From assembly GCA_039707465.1 (NCBI GenBank), contig CM077643.1, positions 63,986,605 through 64,050,604 of the forward strand: a DNA stretch of 64,000 nucleotides, read 5' to 3'. Each line of letters opens with the position of its first letter. The stretch's first letter is position 1. This document shows, piece after piece, positions 57,001 to 64,000 of the stretch. The position numbers were made by a program, and so were the translations under genes. The notes below the pieces were generated by a model. That model searched no databases. It was not told the DNA's origin and saw nothing but the letters and a program-made list of their open reading frames with translations. This DNA comes from Rhabdophis nuchalis. Taxonomy: Eukaryota > Chordata > Lepidosauria > Squamata > Natricidae.

Positions 57001-60000
57001 GTACCTGTTGCATGTGCAAAGACTTTTTCTAACTAATGGAAGAATTCCAGAGCATTGACCTGAAGCATTTCAATAAGGCAAATTGGATAAGAAAGCAGGG
57101 GTGGGCTTCAAAATTTTTAGCAAGGGGTTCTCTGCTCGGTTGCTGGGTGAAGGTGGCCATGGCCTAGTCAGCCTCTTGCATCATGGGTATGTGTGTGTGT
57201 TTGCCTTCTCCGGAGTCGGGAGGCTTTCCTCGAGCCTCCAGGAGGGCGAAAACAGCCTCCCCAGGCTCCTGAGGCCCTCTTGAAGCTAGAAACGGGCCCA
57301 TTTACGAGCTTCCCGAACTTCCAGTAGGCCCATTTTTCACCCTCCCTGAGCCTCTGTGTGCGCCTTGCACTTACCTGCATCCACTTACTGCATGGGGACT
57401 CCTGGGAGGGGTGTGGTGGGTGGGGCCAGCTAGGAGTGGGATTTGGGGGTTCTTCAAACTGCACAGAATCTTAGTAAAGATTCTCCTGAACCCCTGCGAA
57501 CCCCCATCAACCCACCTTTGTAAGAAAGATAGGACAGAAAAGCCCTCTTCAAGATAAATCATGACCACTACTTTCTACATACTCCTGTTCAGTTCTTCCC
57601 CAGCTTGTGCATTTATATTAACTGGGTTTTTTTAAAGAAAAAATGAAGCAGAGTGTTTTCTATCACTAAAAATAACCATAACAACAGAGTTAAAATAAGA
57701 GAAAATGAATAATAAATGGTTCTCATTGAGGAAAGCAACACTGGAGCAATCGTCAGTATACAGCTAAGAGAGTATTAATTCTAATTTACCACCGCATTCC
57801 CAGCAATGATCAAAAGAGGCCATGAAATGAGCAGAGCACTGTTTCCAGGCTAGATAGCCATTACTGCACTTAGATTTGTCTAAACTGACATAAATTGGAT
57901 CTAAAAGGAAATACAGAAAATATAAGATCACAATGGCCAAGTAAGCTTATGGTTCTCTTTATATCTTTCCTAACATTGGTGTGCTTCTGCCAGGAAATTT
58001 AGTTGGGTTACCCACTATTTCTAAGTATAATCTGAAACTTTAGTACCTGGCTATGATCAATTTTCCAAGCTGTCATTTCTAACTCTAGACTACAGTATTT
58101 TATAAATCAATAGCTAGACCAAAATTATCCAGAAAGCAGATTGAAGCCATTTTCTAACAAACAGAAGTGTCCTAGGAAATGTTCGCATAGTTTCCTCAAA
58201 TTCCTAATGGTTCCTAGCGCTTTCTAAACTGTTCAAATCAAGCACTGAAAAAGAAATAGTTTTTTACAAAGATGCCATATGACTGTTTTCTCCCTGTTAA
58301 CTTATTCTAGTTACTCAACAGATTCTTCAATGTCCAATTTAGGGATGGGGATAATTATGTTTAAAAAGCCAGTAGCATCCTGATGATTCAGTTCTACTTT
58401 TCATAGAAACAGAGCATTTACATACAAACCTTTAAAAAAAAGACCCTTTACTAGAGGAAGAACTAAAATACAAACCTACCTTTTCTCTTTTCCAACCATG
58501 TTCTGATCAGAAAATAATGTAAATCTTAATCCATGGTCACAATACTGTAGTAATGTAGATTCTCCAGAAATATATCTCTTGATGTTCAGTATGTAGTATT
58601 TGATATAATATCAGTTTATCAGATCAGTTACTTTGTATTAGAATTGTATTAGAATTTTTTATGCAGTCTGTATGCTTTTCAATAGCTGCCTTGCAAATTT
58701 TGAGGCATGCCCATTCCAAAGAGTAGCTTTGTTTCTCAAGCATTCCTAATCATATCCAATTGCCTGGATCAAGAGTACATGAATTAAGGACTGCTTGTTG
58801 CAAGAAGCCTCTAAAAATCCTGGCTGCAGCCTCCACATAATTTCGCCATTCTTTATGTTCCCACCAAATTAAAATGCCTATTCTGGCAGAAGAAAATTGT
58901 TGAATATATGGAAAATAACTTTCTGAAAAGTTATTTCCCATATATTAAATCAAAACAGCCACTTATCTAGCCTCTTTCTCAAACCTATATTCTATTATAG
59001 CCTAAAGTTTAACAGTGGCTCTTGAATGTTGTCAGTGTCACAAAAAAATTCAAAAGTACATTAAAAAGTAATATTTTTTAAAATGCTGAATATCAAATAA
59101 AAATATGCTAGCTGTAGAAACCAGCAGCTATATTCATAATTTAGTCTACTACACTTTTTGAAAACAGCAAGATTGGGGGAAATGAAATATTTCCCACTTC
59201 GAGGATTCTAAACAAATTGGGGGGAAAATGAAATGAAACTAGAGTCAGATACCAACAAAGCAATTTGCCAAAGTTATGTATAGAATGAGGATCAATCATC
59301 AGCTAAAATTACAGTTTGATTTTGAATGTTGCTAGTAATTACTTTCAACCTTAAAGTGCTGCAGAATGGTTGCCTTTTTTTTCTGCCATTACACTGCAGT
59401 GATTTGTTTTTGGGGATTACATACCATTTTATAGCTAGAGGTTACATTGGATCAAAACAAGCTGAAAAACATGAATTCGGAGAGTTGACGTCCATACATC
59501 TTAATGTTGCTGGGGTTTAGAAACCCTGTTATAGAAGACCTAAGAAATGATTCCACAAGTCTGTCCCAAAGGGGCTTTCTCAAAAGGCAACTGGACAGTC
59601 TCTTTTTTATATTCTTTGCAGTCATCTAGTAATTAAATCTTTCCAAGCTTCTTAGATGAGAAGCAAAACATCTTCAAGGAGAAACAAACAAAATCCAATT
59701 GCCTTTTGAAAAAACATATTTGGGACAACCATGACCTGGTTTATTGAGAGTCTCCATAGATATTCCATAGGTCAACTCCAATTTTCCACTAAAACAGTGT
59801 TTTTCAAACTTGTCAACTTACAGGTTTGTAGACTTCAACCCCCAGAATTCCCAACCCTAATGGAAAAAAATGGCATTCTTTTCTGCAGCCCTAATTCTTT
59901 GGCAGAGTTTTCTTAGAGAAGTGTTCTTGCTCTCTTGTTTATTCCATAACATGCCTTGAATATTTACCTGGTGGTGAAAATGGAGACTGGGCAATGTGTC

Positions 60001-60271
60001 CTGCTTCCTCTTGGTTCTCAGCATGGATGGCCCCATTTTCAATATTCTCATGTCTTCCATTCTGAATCAACTGGCCATTGGAAGAATGAATTAGACGCTG
60101 ACGCTAAAATGTACAGAAAAAAGCCCAATGACTCTAAGAGCAACCTGCTCTTTAAACACCTGGATGCGGTTTGTTTATTTATTTACCTGGGCTTTTAAAT
60201 TCTAAGAAGTTAGCATTCTAATTATTATTATTAAATAATATTACAATATATTGTTAATAATAATAATATAA

Positions 60272-60343
<72 letters not shown>

Positions 60344-61588
60344 TATTAGCCTACAGCATTGTTACATTAGCCAGGAAGCTACACTGCAATTGCAGAGTAG
60401 TAATTTGGCTACCAAAGTATAAGATCTGTTGTAGGAAACAATCGTGTGCTTCCCATGGTGTACCACACTAGAAAGAAAAATGAGTGGCTTTTCCTGCAGT
60501 GTCATCCTCTCCCTCCACCGGAGCTGCCTTGCAAAGGAGAAACGCAGCCAGGAAGGCTCAGAGGGCAGGAATCTGACTTCCTGCATGGAGAACCAGCTCA
60601 TCCACCTACCAAAGTGGTACCTATTTTATCTACTCATATAAAACATACTTTCGAACTGTTAGGTTCTTATTTGATTTGATTTGATTTATTGGATTTATAT
60701 GCTGCCCTTCTCCCAAAGGACTCAGGGCGGCACACAACATAAGAAACACATAGTACAAAAGTTAAAAAGATATTAAATAAAGAATCCAATAAGCAATAAA
60801 TTAATTAACAATTTACACACGATATAAAATAAATTAAATTTGGAATTAAAATTAATAAGTTATTTTGTTCTGGCCAGGCCGGCTTGCTGAAAAAGCCAGC
60901 TTTTTAGGGCGCGCCAGAAGGACAGAAAGTGGACAGAAGCTGAAGCGAGTGATGGAAGTTCACCGCGCCTCATAGCGCTAGGACTCAAACCGCTGGAGCA
61001 GAAACCATCTCTAGCATCAGCCACTTCTGTTTATTTTAATGGTAAGTCCTTCCCTTTGAAAAATATTTTCCCATCAACCAGTATGAGGATTTATTTCTTT
61101 TTTTTTAATAGCTTCAAATTACAAATTGAAATTTTCAATGTATTTTATCGAAATGTATGTAATTTCAATTTTATTTAATTGACTTTGATTTTAATTTCAA
61201 TTGTTAATGTAATTCAATTATAAATATAATTTATGAAATATTTCAATATGCAAATTGAGATATAAACACATGCAATTTTTTGAGAGCTCTGAATGTCTTA
61301 CACTATAAATTAATTACTTGAAGGACAGAACATAGTAAGAATTAAATGACTAGGACTCCTAAAATGTAATCGACTAAGCTAGTCAACATGTTAATTATTT
61401 TCTCCACTCTGGACTCACCTCATTAATAATTAATCTGCTTGCCATCCGTAGTCTGGTTCTTGGTCCAAATTTATTGGTAATCATTATTCGTAAGCCAGCT
61501 TCAGGGAAACGGTATTTCGGAGGACTGGAACAAATAATCTCATCGACCATCACCACAGAATTGCGTCCAGGCTCTTGTGTTCCTTTCA
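42181..61588 (-). CDS. SLC24A4: SLC24A4 (NCKX4) sodium/potassium/calcium exchanger, 3' half, seven exons
   Basis: The product is a plasma-membrane antiporter that extrudes Ca2+ together with K+ in exchange for Na+. Seven exons join in frame (920 nt, about 305 residues plus TGA), against roughly 620 residues for the usual whole protein, so the N-terminal half lies beyond 64 kb. The order seen is: end of the large cytosolic loop ([20 protein letters not shown], then [11 protein letters not shown]), a hydrophobic span with [17 protein letters not shown], the second exchanger (alpha-2) repeat with [11 protein letters not shown] and [16 protein letters not shown], two more hydrophobic spans, and the C terminus [16 protein letters not shown]. 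The [10 protein letters not shown] loop and the MCRDDD end favour SLC24A4 over SLC24A3. Introns are about 1.3, 6.6, 2.7, 4.5, 1.4 and 2.0 kb and are filled with transposons. No frameshift or stop is seen in the exons, so the gene looks intact. Confidence 0.93.
43129..43985. mobile_element. Large TIR/foldback element with internal repeats (intronic)
   Basis: The ends ctgtgtttccccaaaaataa and ttatttttggggaaacacag are nearly perfect inverted repeats, as in the 6948 MITE. Inside, an 80-95 bp unit (ccattttgcc.tcagagg...caggaaag..ctctg...ctc.ggattgac) occurs about three times in one orientation. It then occurs about twice in the other (from 43550), forming a large imperfect palindrome. No TSD could be confirmed. 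It sits in the last SLC24A4 intron. Confidence 0.75.
44291..44356 (-). CDS. SLC24A4: SLC24A4 coding exon 6 of 7 in window (short, 66 nt)
   Basis: The acceptor is gattttcatag and the donor is CTTACC|gtaagt. The 22 codons read [18 protein letters not shown] then VALT. This is a charged linker followed by a membrane span that continues in the last exon. It is in phase 0 at both ends, so skipping it would keep the frame. It is easily missed because there is no ATG and it is short. Confidence 0.92.
44770..45150 (+). mobile_element. Interspersed repeat of unidentified class with CA tail (intronic)
   Basis: acccggcgttgcccgtgtat is followed by ttttatggcc..., then a block gtgcaccacttttggttaaa, ttgcttgaggtgttccagag, ttatactgg and a (CA)n run. 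I have seen this arrangement as a dispersed squamate repeat, but I cannot assign the class. Confidence 0.45.
45095..45128. repeat. (CA)n microsatellite
   Basis: About fourteen CA units with one interruption, at the end of the dispersed repeat. Confidence 0.9.
45379..45589 (-). mobile_element. LTR-like segment (intronic)
   Basis: On the minus strand it starts TGTTATGTCCATGCC, has a TATA-like atataaatagctggc, then gctaataaacagtcgg (AATAAA) and ends near ctcacctcagtca. This promoter, poly(A) signal and end order is that of an LTR. No matching TSD was found, so the borders are approximate. It is in SLC24A4 sense orientation, so it could supply a promoter or poly(A) site. Confidence 0.55.
45783..45895 (-). 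CDS. SLC24A4: SLC24A4 coding exon 5 of 7 in window (alpha-2 repeat, second part)
   Basis: The acceptor is ttatttttcag and the donor is TCATAC|gtatgt. It encodes [20 protein letters not shown], then [28 protein letters not shown] is the second conserved block of the exchanger domain; its Asn and Asp residues line the ion path in related exchangers. The exon completes the split Gly codon of its predecessor and ends on a codon boundary. HYGSY stands where mammalian copies usually have NYGST. Confidence 0.95.
46036..46149. mobile_element. Foldback MITE, third subfamily, perfect TSD (intronic)
   Basis: The TSD ctgtagac is on both sides (46028-46035 and 46150-46157). Arms cagaggttcccaaacttggc and its inverse gccaagtttgggaacctctg flank ctgctggctggagaattctg. 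It is a 114-bp hairpin. Confidence 0.93.
47128..47340. mobile_element. Head-to-head palindrome of a Penelope-like 3' repeat (intronic)
   Basis: Arms of about 75 bp meet at 47213 (gttctgaacttcaa / tacttcagaac). Each contains cttcttggatgagaag followed by (c/t)gaaacatcttcaag, seen on both strands. Beyond the right arm it continues gggacaaccatgaccaggat and gagaatctccatagacatgg, the usual flank of this repeat. Another copy is at 59648. Confidence 0.65.
47480..49940 (-). mobile_element. L2/L3-like LINE, nearly full ORF2 C-terminal part, one stop (intronic)
   Basis: Minus-strand codons run from 49879 to 47675 in one frame (735 codons) with a single internal stop, TGA at 48353-48376, where sister copies have TGG in TEWLWFPAS. 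Blocks: [106 protein letters not shown], and the C terminus [12 protein letters not shown]. The 5' end is near 49940 within the endonuclease (SGQWKSDLG region). It lies in the SLC24A4 sense direction. Confidence 0.93.
50387..50501 (-). CDS. SLC24A4: SLC24A4 coding exon 4 of 7 in window (alpha-2 repeat, first part)
   Basis: The acceptor is cctttgttgcacag and the donor is AGACAAG|gtaagg. It encodes [19 protein letters not shown], then [25 protein letters not shown] is the core of the alpha-2 Na+/Ca2+ exchanger repeat; the Asp in this motif is one of the acidic residues tied to cation binding in the NCKX family. The exon ends with the first base of a Gly codon completed in the next exon. A LINE 3' end lies only about 80 bp upstream of the acceptor in the intron, in antisense orientation. 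Confidence 0.95.
50584..51006 (+). mobile_element. L2/L3-like LINE 3' fragment (intronic, antisense to gene)
   Basis: The frame [21 protein letters not shown]-like [20 protein letters not shown] and [20 protein letters not shown] ends YFFQQAGLA with TAA at 50800. The 3' UTR gcaccgccctgaatccctt is followed by the tail microsatellite. The fragment starts 83 bp from the SLC24A4 exon acceptor at 50501. Confidence 0.9.
51007..51088. repeat. (AAACT)n LINE-tail microsatellite
   Basis: About sixteen AAACT units follow the LINE end gtatataaatcaaataaact. Confidence 0.95.
51089..52519. other. Intronic sequence, no recognised feature
   Basis: AT-rich DNA without recognised repeats. Confidence 0.4.
52520..53060 (+). 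mobile_element. LTR-like segment (intronic, antisense to gene)
   Basis: It is a GC-richer block with gttgtgtaaataaaaggttt as a poly(A)-signal-like site near 53000, followed by a short tail-like stretch, as in an LTR U3-R-U5 order. The borders and TSD could not be fixed. The open frame across it on the minus strand is not convincing as a protein. Confidence 0.35.
53159..53325 (-). CDS. SLC24A4: SLC24A4 coding exon 3 of 7 in window (membrane spans)
   Basis: The acceptor is tttgctccccag and the donor is TGGATG|gtgagt. The exon reads (E)[20 protein letters not shown], then [18 protein letters not shown], then a hydrophobic run ending FSYFMVWM. These are the first hydrophobic segments of the C-terminal membrane half, before the alpha-2 repeat. 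The motif [14 protein letters not shown] is strongly conserved in this gene. Phase (two bases in, none out) matches both neighbouring exons. Confidence 0.93.
53632..53703 (+). mobile_element. DNA-transposon left end
   Basis: acaggtggtccttgatttat and gaccacaattgagcccaaca match the 7385 element. The rest is missing, cut off where the LINE below begins. Confidence 0.7.
53704..54311 (+). mobile_element. Rex1-like LINE C terminus and 3' UTR (intronic)
   Basis: The frame [20 protein letters not shown], then [20 protein letters not shown], then [20 protein letters not shown] and RTAEK is the conserved end of Rex1/CR1-group ORF2. One or more breaks follow (RI...[16 protein letters not shown]). The 3' UTR has ttgcttgtatccttacaatt, atatgcaccaaagacaacca, cacctggccaataaagaatt. 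The same 3' end is at 62727. The class label is from memory. Confidence 0.75.
54312..57030 (-). mobile_element. CR1 LINE split by an L2/L3-like LINE
   Basis: CR1 sequence lies at 54312-54681 (minus strand [55 protein letters not shown]) and at 56787-57030 (ORF2 part with VEVTL-type text and ...QRRATNI, ended at GGTATGTC). The two parts read continuously if the LINE at 54682-56786 is removed. The duplicated GACAT (54677-54681, 56787-56791) marks the junctions. Confidence 0.88.
54682..56786 (-). mobile_element. L2/L3-like LINE with fully open reverse-transcriptase frame, nested in CR1
   Basis: A minus-strand frame is open from the 5' truncation point ([20 protein letters not shown]) to a stop at 54910, about 625 codons without interruption. 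Domains: linker [22 protein letters not shown] fingers [60 protein letters not shown], catalytic [10 protein letters not shown], then [24 protein letters not shown] and [20 protein letters not shown], ending FHQAGLA. The 3' UTR ends in an AAATACC-type tail. It is a very young insertion, in SLC24A4 sense within a 6.6-kb intron. Confidence 0.95.
57096..57520. mobile_element. hAT-type non-autonomous element, perfect TSD (intronic)
   Basis: The TSD taagaaag is on both sides (57088-57095 and 57521-57528). The ends caggggtgggcttcaaaatt and gaacccccatcaacccacct, ending tttg, fit the family at 4403. The interior is GC-richer than the flanks. Confidence 0.9.
57529..59647. other. Intronic sequence, no recognised feature
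   Basis: About 2.1 kb of AT-rich DNA. No exon of the gene is missing here by phase. Confidence 0.45.
59648..59768 (+). mobile_element. Penelope-like 3' repeat, single copy (intronic)
   Basis: cttcttagatgagaagcaaa, acatcttcaaggagaaacaa, ccaattgccttttgaaaaaa, gggacaaccatgacctgg and gagtctccatagatattcc match the 47128-47340 repeat in one orientation. The GAAAC of that repeat is changed to CAAAAC here. Confidence 0.6.
59796..59850. mobile_element. Foldback MITE remnant
   Basis: cagtgtttttcaaacttgtc, then agacttcaacccccagaatt: one arm only of the foldback group; the second arm is missing. Confidence 0.45.
59968..60103 (-). CDS. SLC24A4: SLC24A4 coding exon 2 of 7 in window (variable loop)
   Basis: The acceptor is gtacattttag and the donor is CCACCAG|gtaaat. 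The exon begins in phase 0 with [10 protein letters not shown] and includes [14 protein letters not shown], then an acidic/polar stretch ([13 protein letters not shown]) and SPFSPP, and it leaves one base for the next codon. The loop is highly charged and cytosolic. From memory of the family, mammalian SLC24A4 has a longer Pro/Glu-rich stretch here, so this copy appears shorter. This exon is the best paralogue discriminator in the window. Confidence 0.9.
60271..60350. repeat. (TTA)n microsatellite (intronic)
   Basis: About 26 TTA units, preceded by an imperfect inverse (AAT) patch at 60225-60265. Confidence 0.95.
60655..61020 (-). mobile_element. Chimeric SINE: tRNA-type head joined to LINE 3' end (intronic)
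   Basis: On the minus strand a tRNA-like head (gatgctagagatggtttctg, with ccagcGGTTTGAGTCCtagc as B-box) and body gtgaacttccatcactcgc, ttcagcttctgtc leads directly into a LINE C terminus. That part reads [18 protein letters not shown] plus stop, then a 3' UTR ending gccctgagtcctttgggaga, agggcagcatataaatcc and an ATCAA tail. The head resembles the common squamate SINE whose head ends ctagcgc. Head and tail come from different retroposons. Confidence 0.6.
61419..61588 (-). CDS. SLC24A4: SLC24A4 coding exon 1 of 7 in window (cytosolic loop)
   Basis: The acceptor is ...ggtcactag and the donor is GAG|gtgagt. The exon starts in phase 1 (two bases finish a Val codon) and ends on a codon boundary. 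It reads [18 protein letters not shown], then [20 protein letters not shown], then [17 protein letters not shown]. This is part of the cytosolic loop between the two transport repeats. SVVMVDEI and SSPPK are typical of SLC24A4, while KGTQEPG and IICSS look lineage-variable. The next upstream exon was not found in the remaining 2.4 kb of the window. Confidence 0.92.
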
Positions 61589-62726
61589 CTAGTGACCACA
61601 ATGCCAATTAATAATTGCAATTTTCTATACTTTTGCCCACATTTGTTCATAATGCCCCTTTTGAGTAACTCAGAGGTCGTGTAATCGGATGCTTAAAAAA
61701 AAACCCAAATTCAATTTCTCATCTGTAGCCAACATAATAGGATGCATGTCAAATAGGACATTTTGCTATATTTTGTCTGTTTATTTTCAGAAAGTATACT
61801 GGCTTTATGGGGAATTAAAATGTTTTCCTCTTAGACTGTGTTCCTCGCTCTTGAATCTTCTTGCTTTATATTTCAAGAGTAGTATTATTACAATGATTAT
61901 CTCTCAGCATCATGGCTATATGCTTACTCTATGCTGTCTACATAGCAGCTACACAATTCCCTTCAATTTCTTAAAATATAACATTTCTTTGTGATAATCA
62001 AATAAGCAGAGTTATATTTAAAATAAAACTGTCTGTTCTTATGTATCTACTTAAAGGTAAGGAGGGTTAAGCCCGATTAGTACTTGGGAGAAGATACCAA
62101 AAACAACCGCAAAAAACCCTAGGAAGAGGACAATAATAACTACTTCCTTCTTTCTGCCCAGAAAACCCCTTTATACTATACTGCCGTCTGTTGTAACATG
62201 CAGTTGTAAGTATTAGTAAAAGAAGCAACGATCAATGTACAGAAATGAACAACAAATGCTACCAGCTAGAAAGAGCGAGAACAATAAGGCTGAGCAGACA
62301 GGAGACGTATGTGGTAGAATAGACGTTGCAATACAGTCAGTTTATTTATGTTAAGAAGAAAAGAATTAGTTTGTTAAAAACCAACCAACCATTAGTACAT
62401 AATAGTCAATTTGGAGGCATGAAAATCCAAGGAAAACATTCATTCAAGCCACACAATTAAAGACGATTCTCCAGAAAAATCTCACACATGACAACTGCAG
62501 GCAGGTCTGTGATTTCAAAAGAAAAAAGACAGAAAAGGTAATCAAGGAAAGAGCTTAAAATCATTTGGGTTATGAATTAGGATTAGAACAATGTTTTCCA
62601 CACCTTCACCATGGCTGAATTCTGATGGCAGGTTCCTGCTATTGCCTTGAGATTCAGGCTTGGGCTGGACAAGTAAGCAAGGAAGATTCCAGAAGATCAC
62701 ATTCATTTTTGGTTGTGTATAACCAA
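61589..62726. other. Intronic sequence, no recognised feature
   Basis: No upstream SLC24A4 exon was found here on the minus strand. The sequence is AT-rich. Confidence 0.5.
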
Positions 62727-63065
62727 TTTTTCACTCTGCTAAACAGCTAATTCCCACAACACTGTAAAATTATTTACTAAGACTATATTACTGTTCTTCT
62801 TCTCATCCTTCCTAGTACCTATCTCTGCCCACTTATGAACTATAGCCACGTTGCTTGTATCTTTACAATTTATATTGTTTTATTTGTTTCCTAGTATGAT
62901 TTGATTGCTTAATAGTAACCTATGATTATCACTAGGTGTTGTATCTTATGATTCTTGATGAAAGTATTCTATTTTATTTTTCTTTATGTACACTGACAGC
63001 CTATGCACCAAAGACAAATTCCTTGTGTGTCCAATCACACTTGGCCAATAAAGAATTCTATTCTT
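62727..63065 (+). mobile_element. Rex1-like LINE 3' end (intronic)
   Basis: tttttcactctgctaaacag..., ccttcctagtacctatct, acgttgcttgtatctttaca, ctatgcaccaaagacaaatt, ccttgtgtgtccaatcacac and ttggccaataaagaattcta match the 3' UTR at 54150-54311. The end aataaagaattctattctt is the usual tail. Confidence 0.75.
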
Positions 63066-64000
63066 TTAAAAAAATAACTAACTTACACTTGCAGGTTAAT
63101 GAACATGAAGACATGGGACTTTAGCAACCTGAGGATGAAAAATGTGTAAATTATCCACTATATAAGCCATTACATAATTGCTAGTATAATAGGAAACAGG
63201 ACTAAAGATTTCACTTTCCCATTTCCCCAGATTACACATAAGCAGTGCCTTTGGAATGAGGGTATGGATACTATGATTTGTAAACAACCTGACATACGTA
63301 TAGGAAAAGGTTAATATATGCAGGGATCAAAAGCATTTTTGGCCAGCCTTTTTTGGGTTGGTTAACAATAATACTTGCTATTAAAAAGATACTCTATGGT
63401 TGGAAATGGCATCTACCCATTTATTTGCAGAAACAGGTAATTACAATTATGGAAAGGTTCCAAGAAGACATATATTTTTGCTTTAATAATTATACAATGG
63501 CTTTTGACTGTGTATACTATGACAGTGGATAAATCACCGTGGATAAAACATGGGTGTACTGGACAAATTCATTAGCTTGCTGAAGAAGCCACAGTTCAAA
63601 TGAATCATGGGGCAATGAAATGATTAAAAATTGGAAGAGGACTGCATTTTATTTATCTAACTTATCTGCAGAATATATCTTAAAAAATGCTGAATTAGAA
63701 GACAAATATTTGTTAAGTGGGAGGAGGCAAGAGACAGCAAGAATATTAATCTCTATAGATGACTTGTAGGCATTTATAAGAAATCTTATTAAAATTGGTG
63801 GAGAAACACCAACGACTTTAATATGCTGATGATACCACTTTGATGGCTGAAAATAAGGAAAACTAAACGGGACTTCACTTTGTTAAAGATGGAAAAGAGT
63901 GCAAAAATCTCATTTTCTTCTCAATATTACAAAAGCCCCTAAGAGTAAGTCAGTATACAATGTCAATGTAGTATAAAAAAAGAAATTTTACTTTTACTTT
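63066..64000. other. Intronic sequence, no recognised feature
   Basis: AT-rich DNA. If the gene continues in the usual way, the next exon lies beyond the window. Confidence 0.4.

Noticed and set aside
1..64000. CRISPR arrays, operons, phage or other prokaryotic systems
   Set aside because: Introns, SINEs, LINEs and hAT elements define this as animal nuclear DNA; the tandem arrays are microsatellites, not spacer-repeat arrays.

Overview
This is vertebrate nuclear DNA, most likely from a squamate reptile (snake or lizard). The evidence is seven GT-AG exons of a vertebrate ion-exchanger gene, tRNA-derived SINEs of squamate type, CR1 and L2/L3-type LINEs whose 3' tails run into microsatellites, many small hAT-type elements with 8-bp target-site duplications (TSDs), and a GATA array. 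Nothing prokaryotic is present. The species call is inference.

The only host gene I can support is the 3' half of SLC24A4 (NCKX4, a K+-dependent Na+/Ca2+ exchanger), on the minus strand. Its last seven coding exons lie at 61588-61419, 60103-59968, 53325-53159, 50501-50387, 45895-45783, 44356-44291 and 42333-42181. All splice sites are GT/AG, all phases agree, and they give about 305 residues ending in a TGA stop. Upstream exons lie beyond position 64000. No host exon was recognised below 42 kb. A CpG-enriched stretch near 24 kb could be a promoter of a downstream neighbour, but this is unproven.

The rest is transposon-rich. (a) An L2/L3-like LINE family (YADD reverse transcriptase, C terminus ending near QAGL) occurs at 10.1-10.9, 11.7-14.4, 19.6-19.8, 27.1-28.3, 31.1-31.6, 47.5-49.9, 50.6-51.1 and 54.7-56.8 kb; two copies keep very long reading frames, which implies recent activity. 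(b) CR1 copies lie at 14.4-14.9, 20.2-20.6, 29.7-30.7, 37.1-37.7 and, split by an L2-like insertion, 54.3/57.0 kb. (c) Many short hAT or foldback elements have TSDs that can be read directly. (d) There are LTR-like segments, SINEs, and Penelope-like 3' ends. One Penelope-like fragment (15.5 kb) carries a nearly complete hammerhead-ribozyme core.

The most notable signals are the hammerhead-like motif at 15.56 kb, an exact 31-bp templated duplication inside a LINE (11991/12431), an L2-in-CR1 nested insertion with matching 5-bp TSD (54677/56787), a tRNA-SINE-head/LINE-tail chimera at 60.7-61.0 kb, and a series of LINE 3' tails that each became a different microsatellite. All calls come from reading the sequence; no database search was run.
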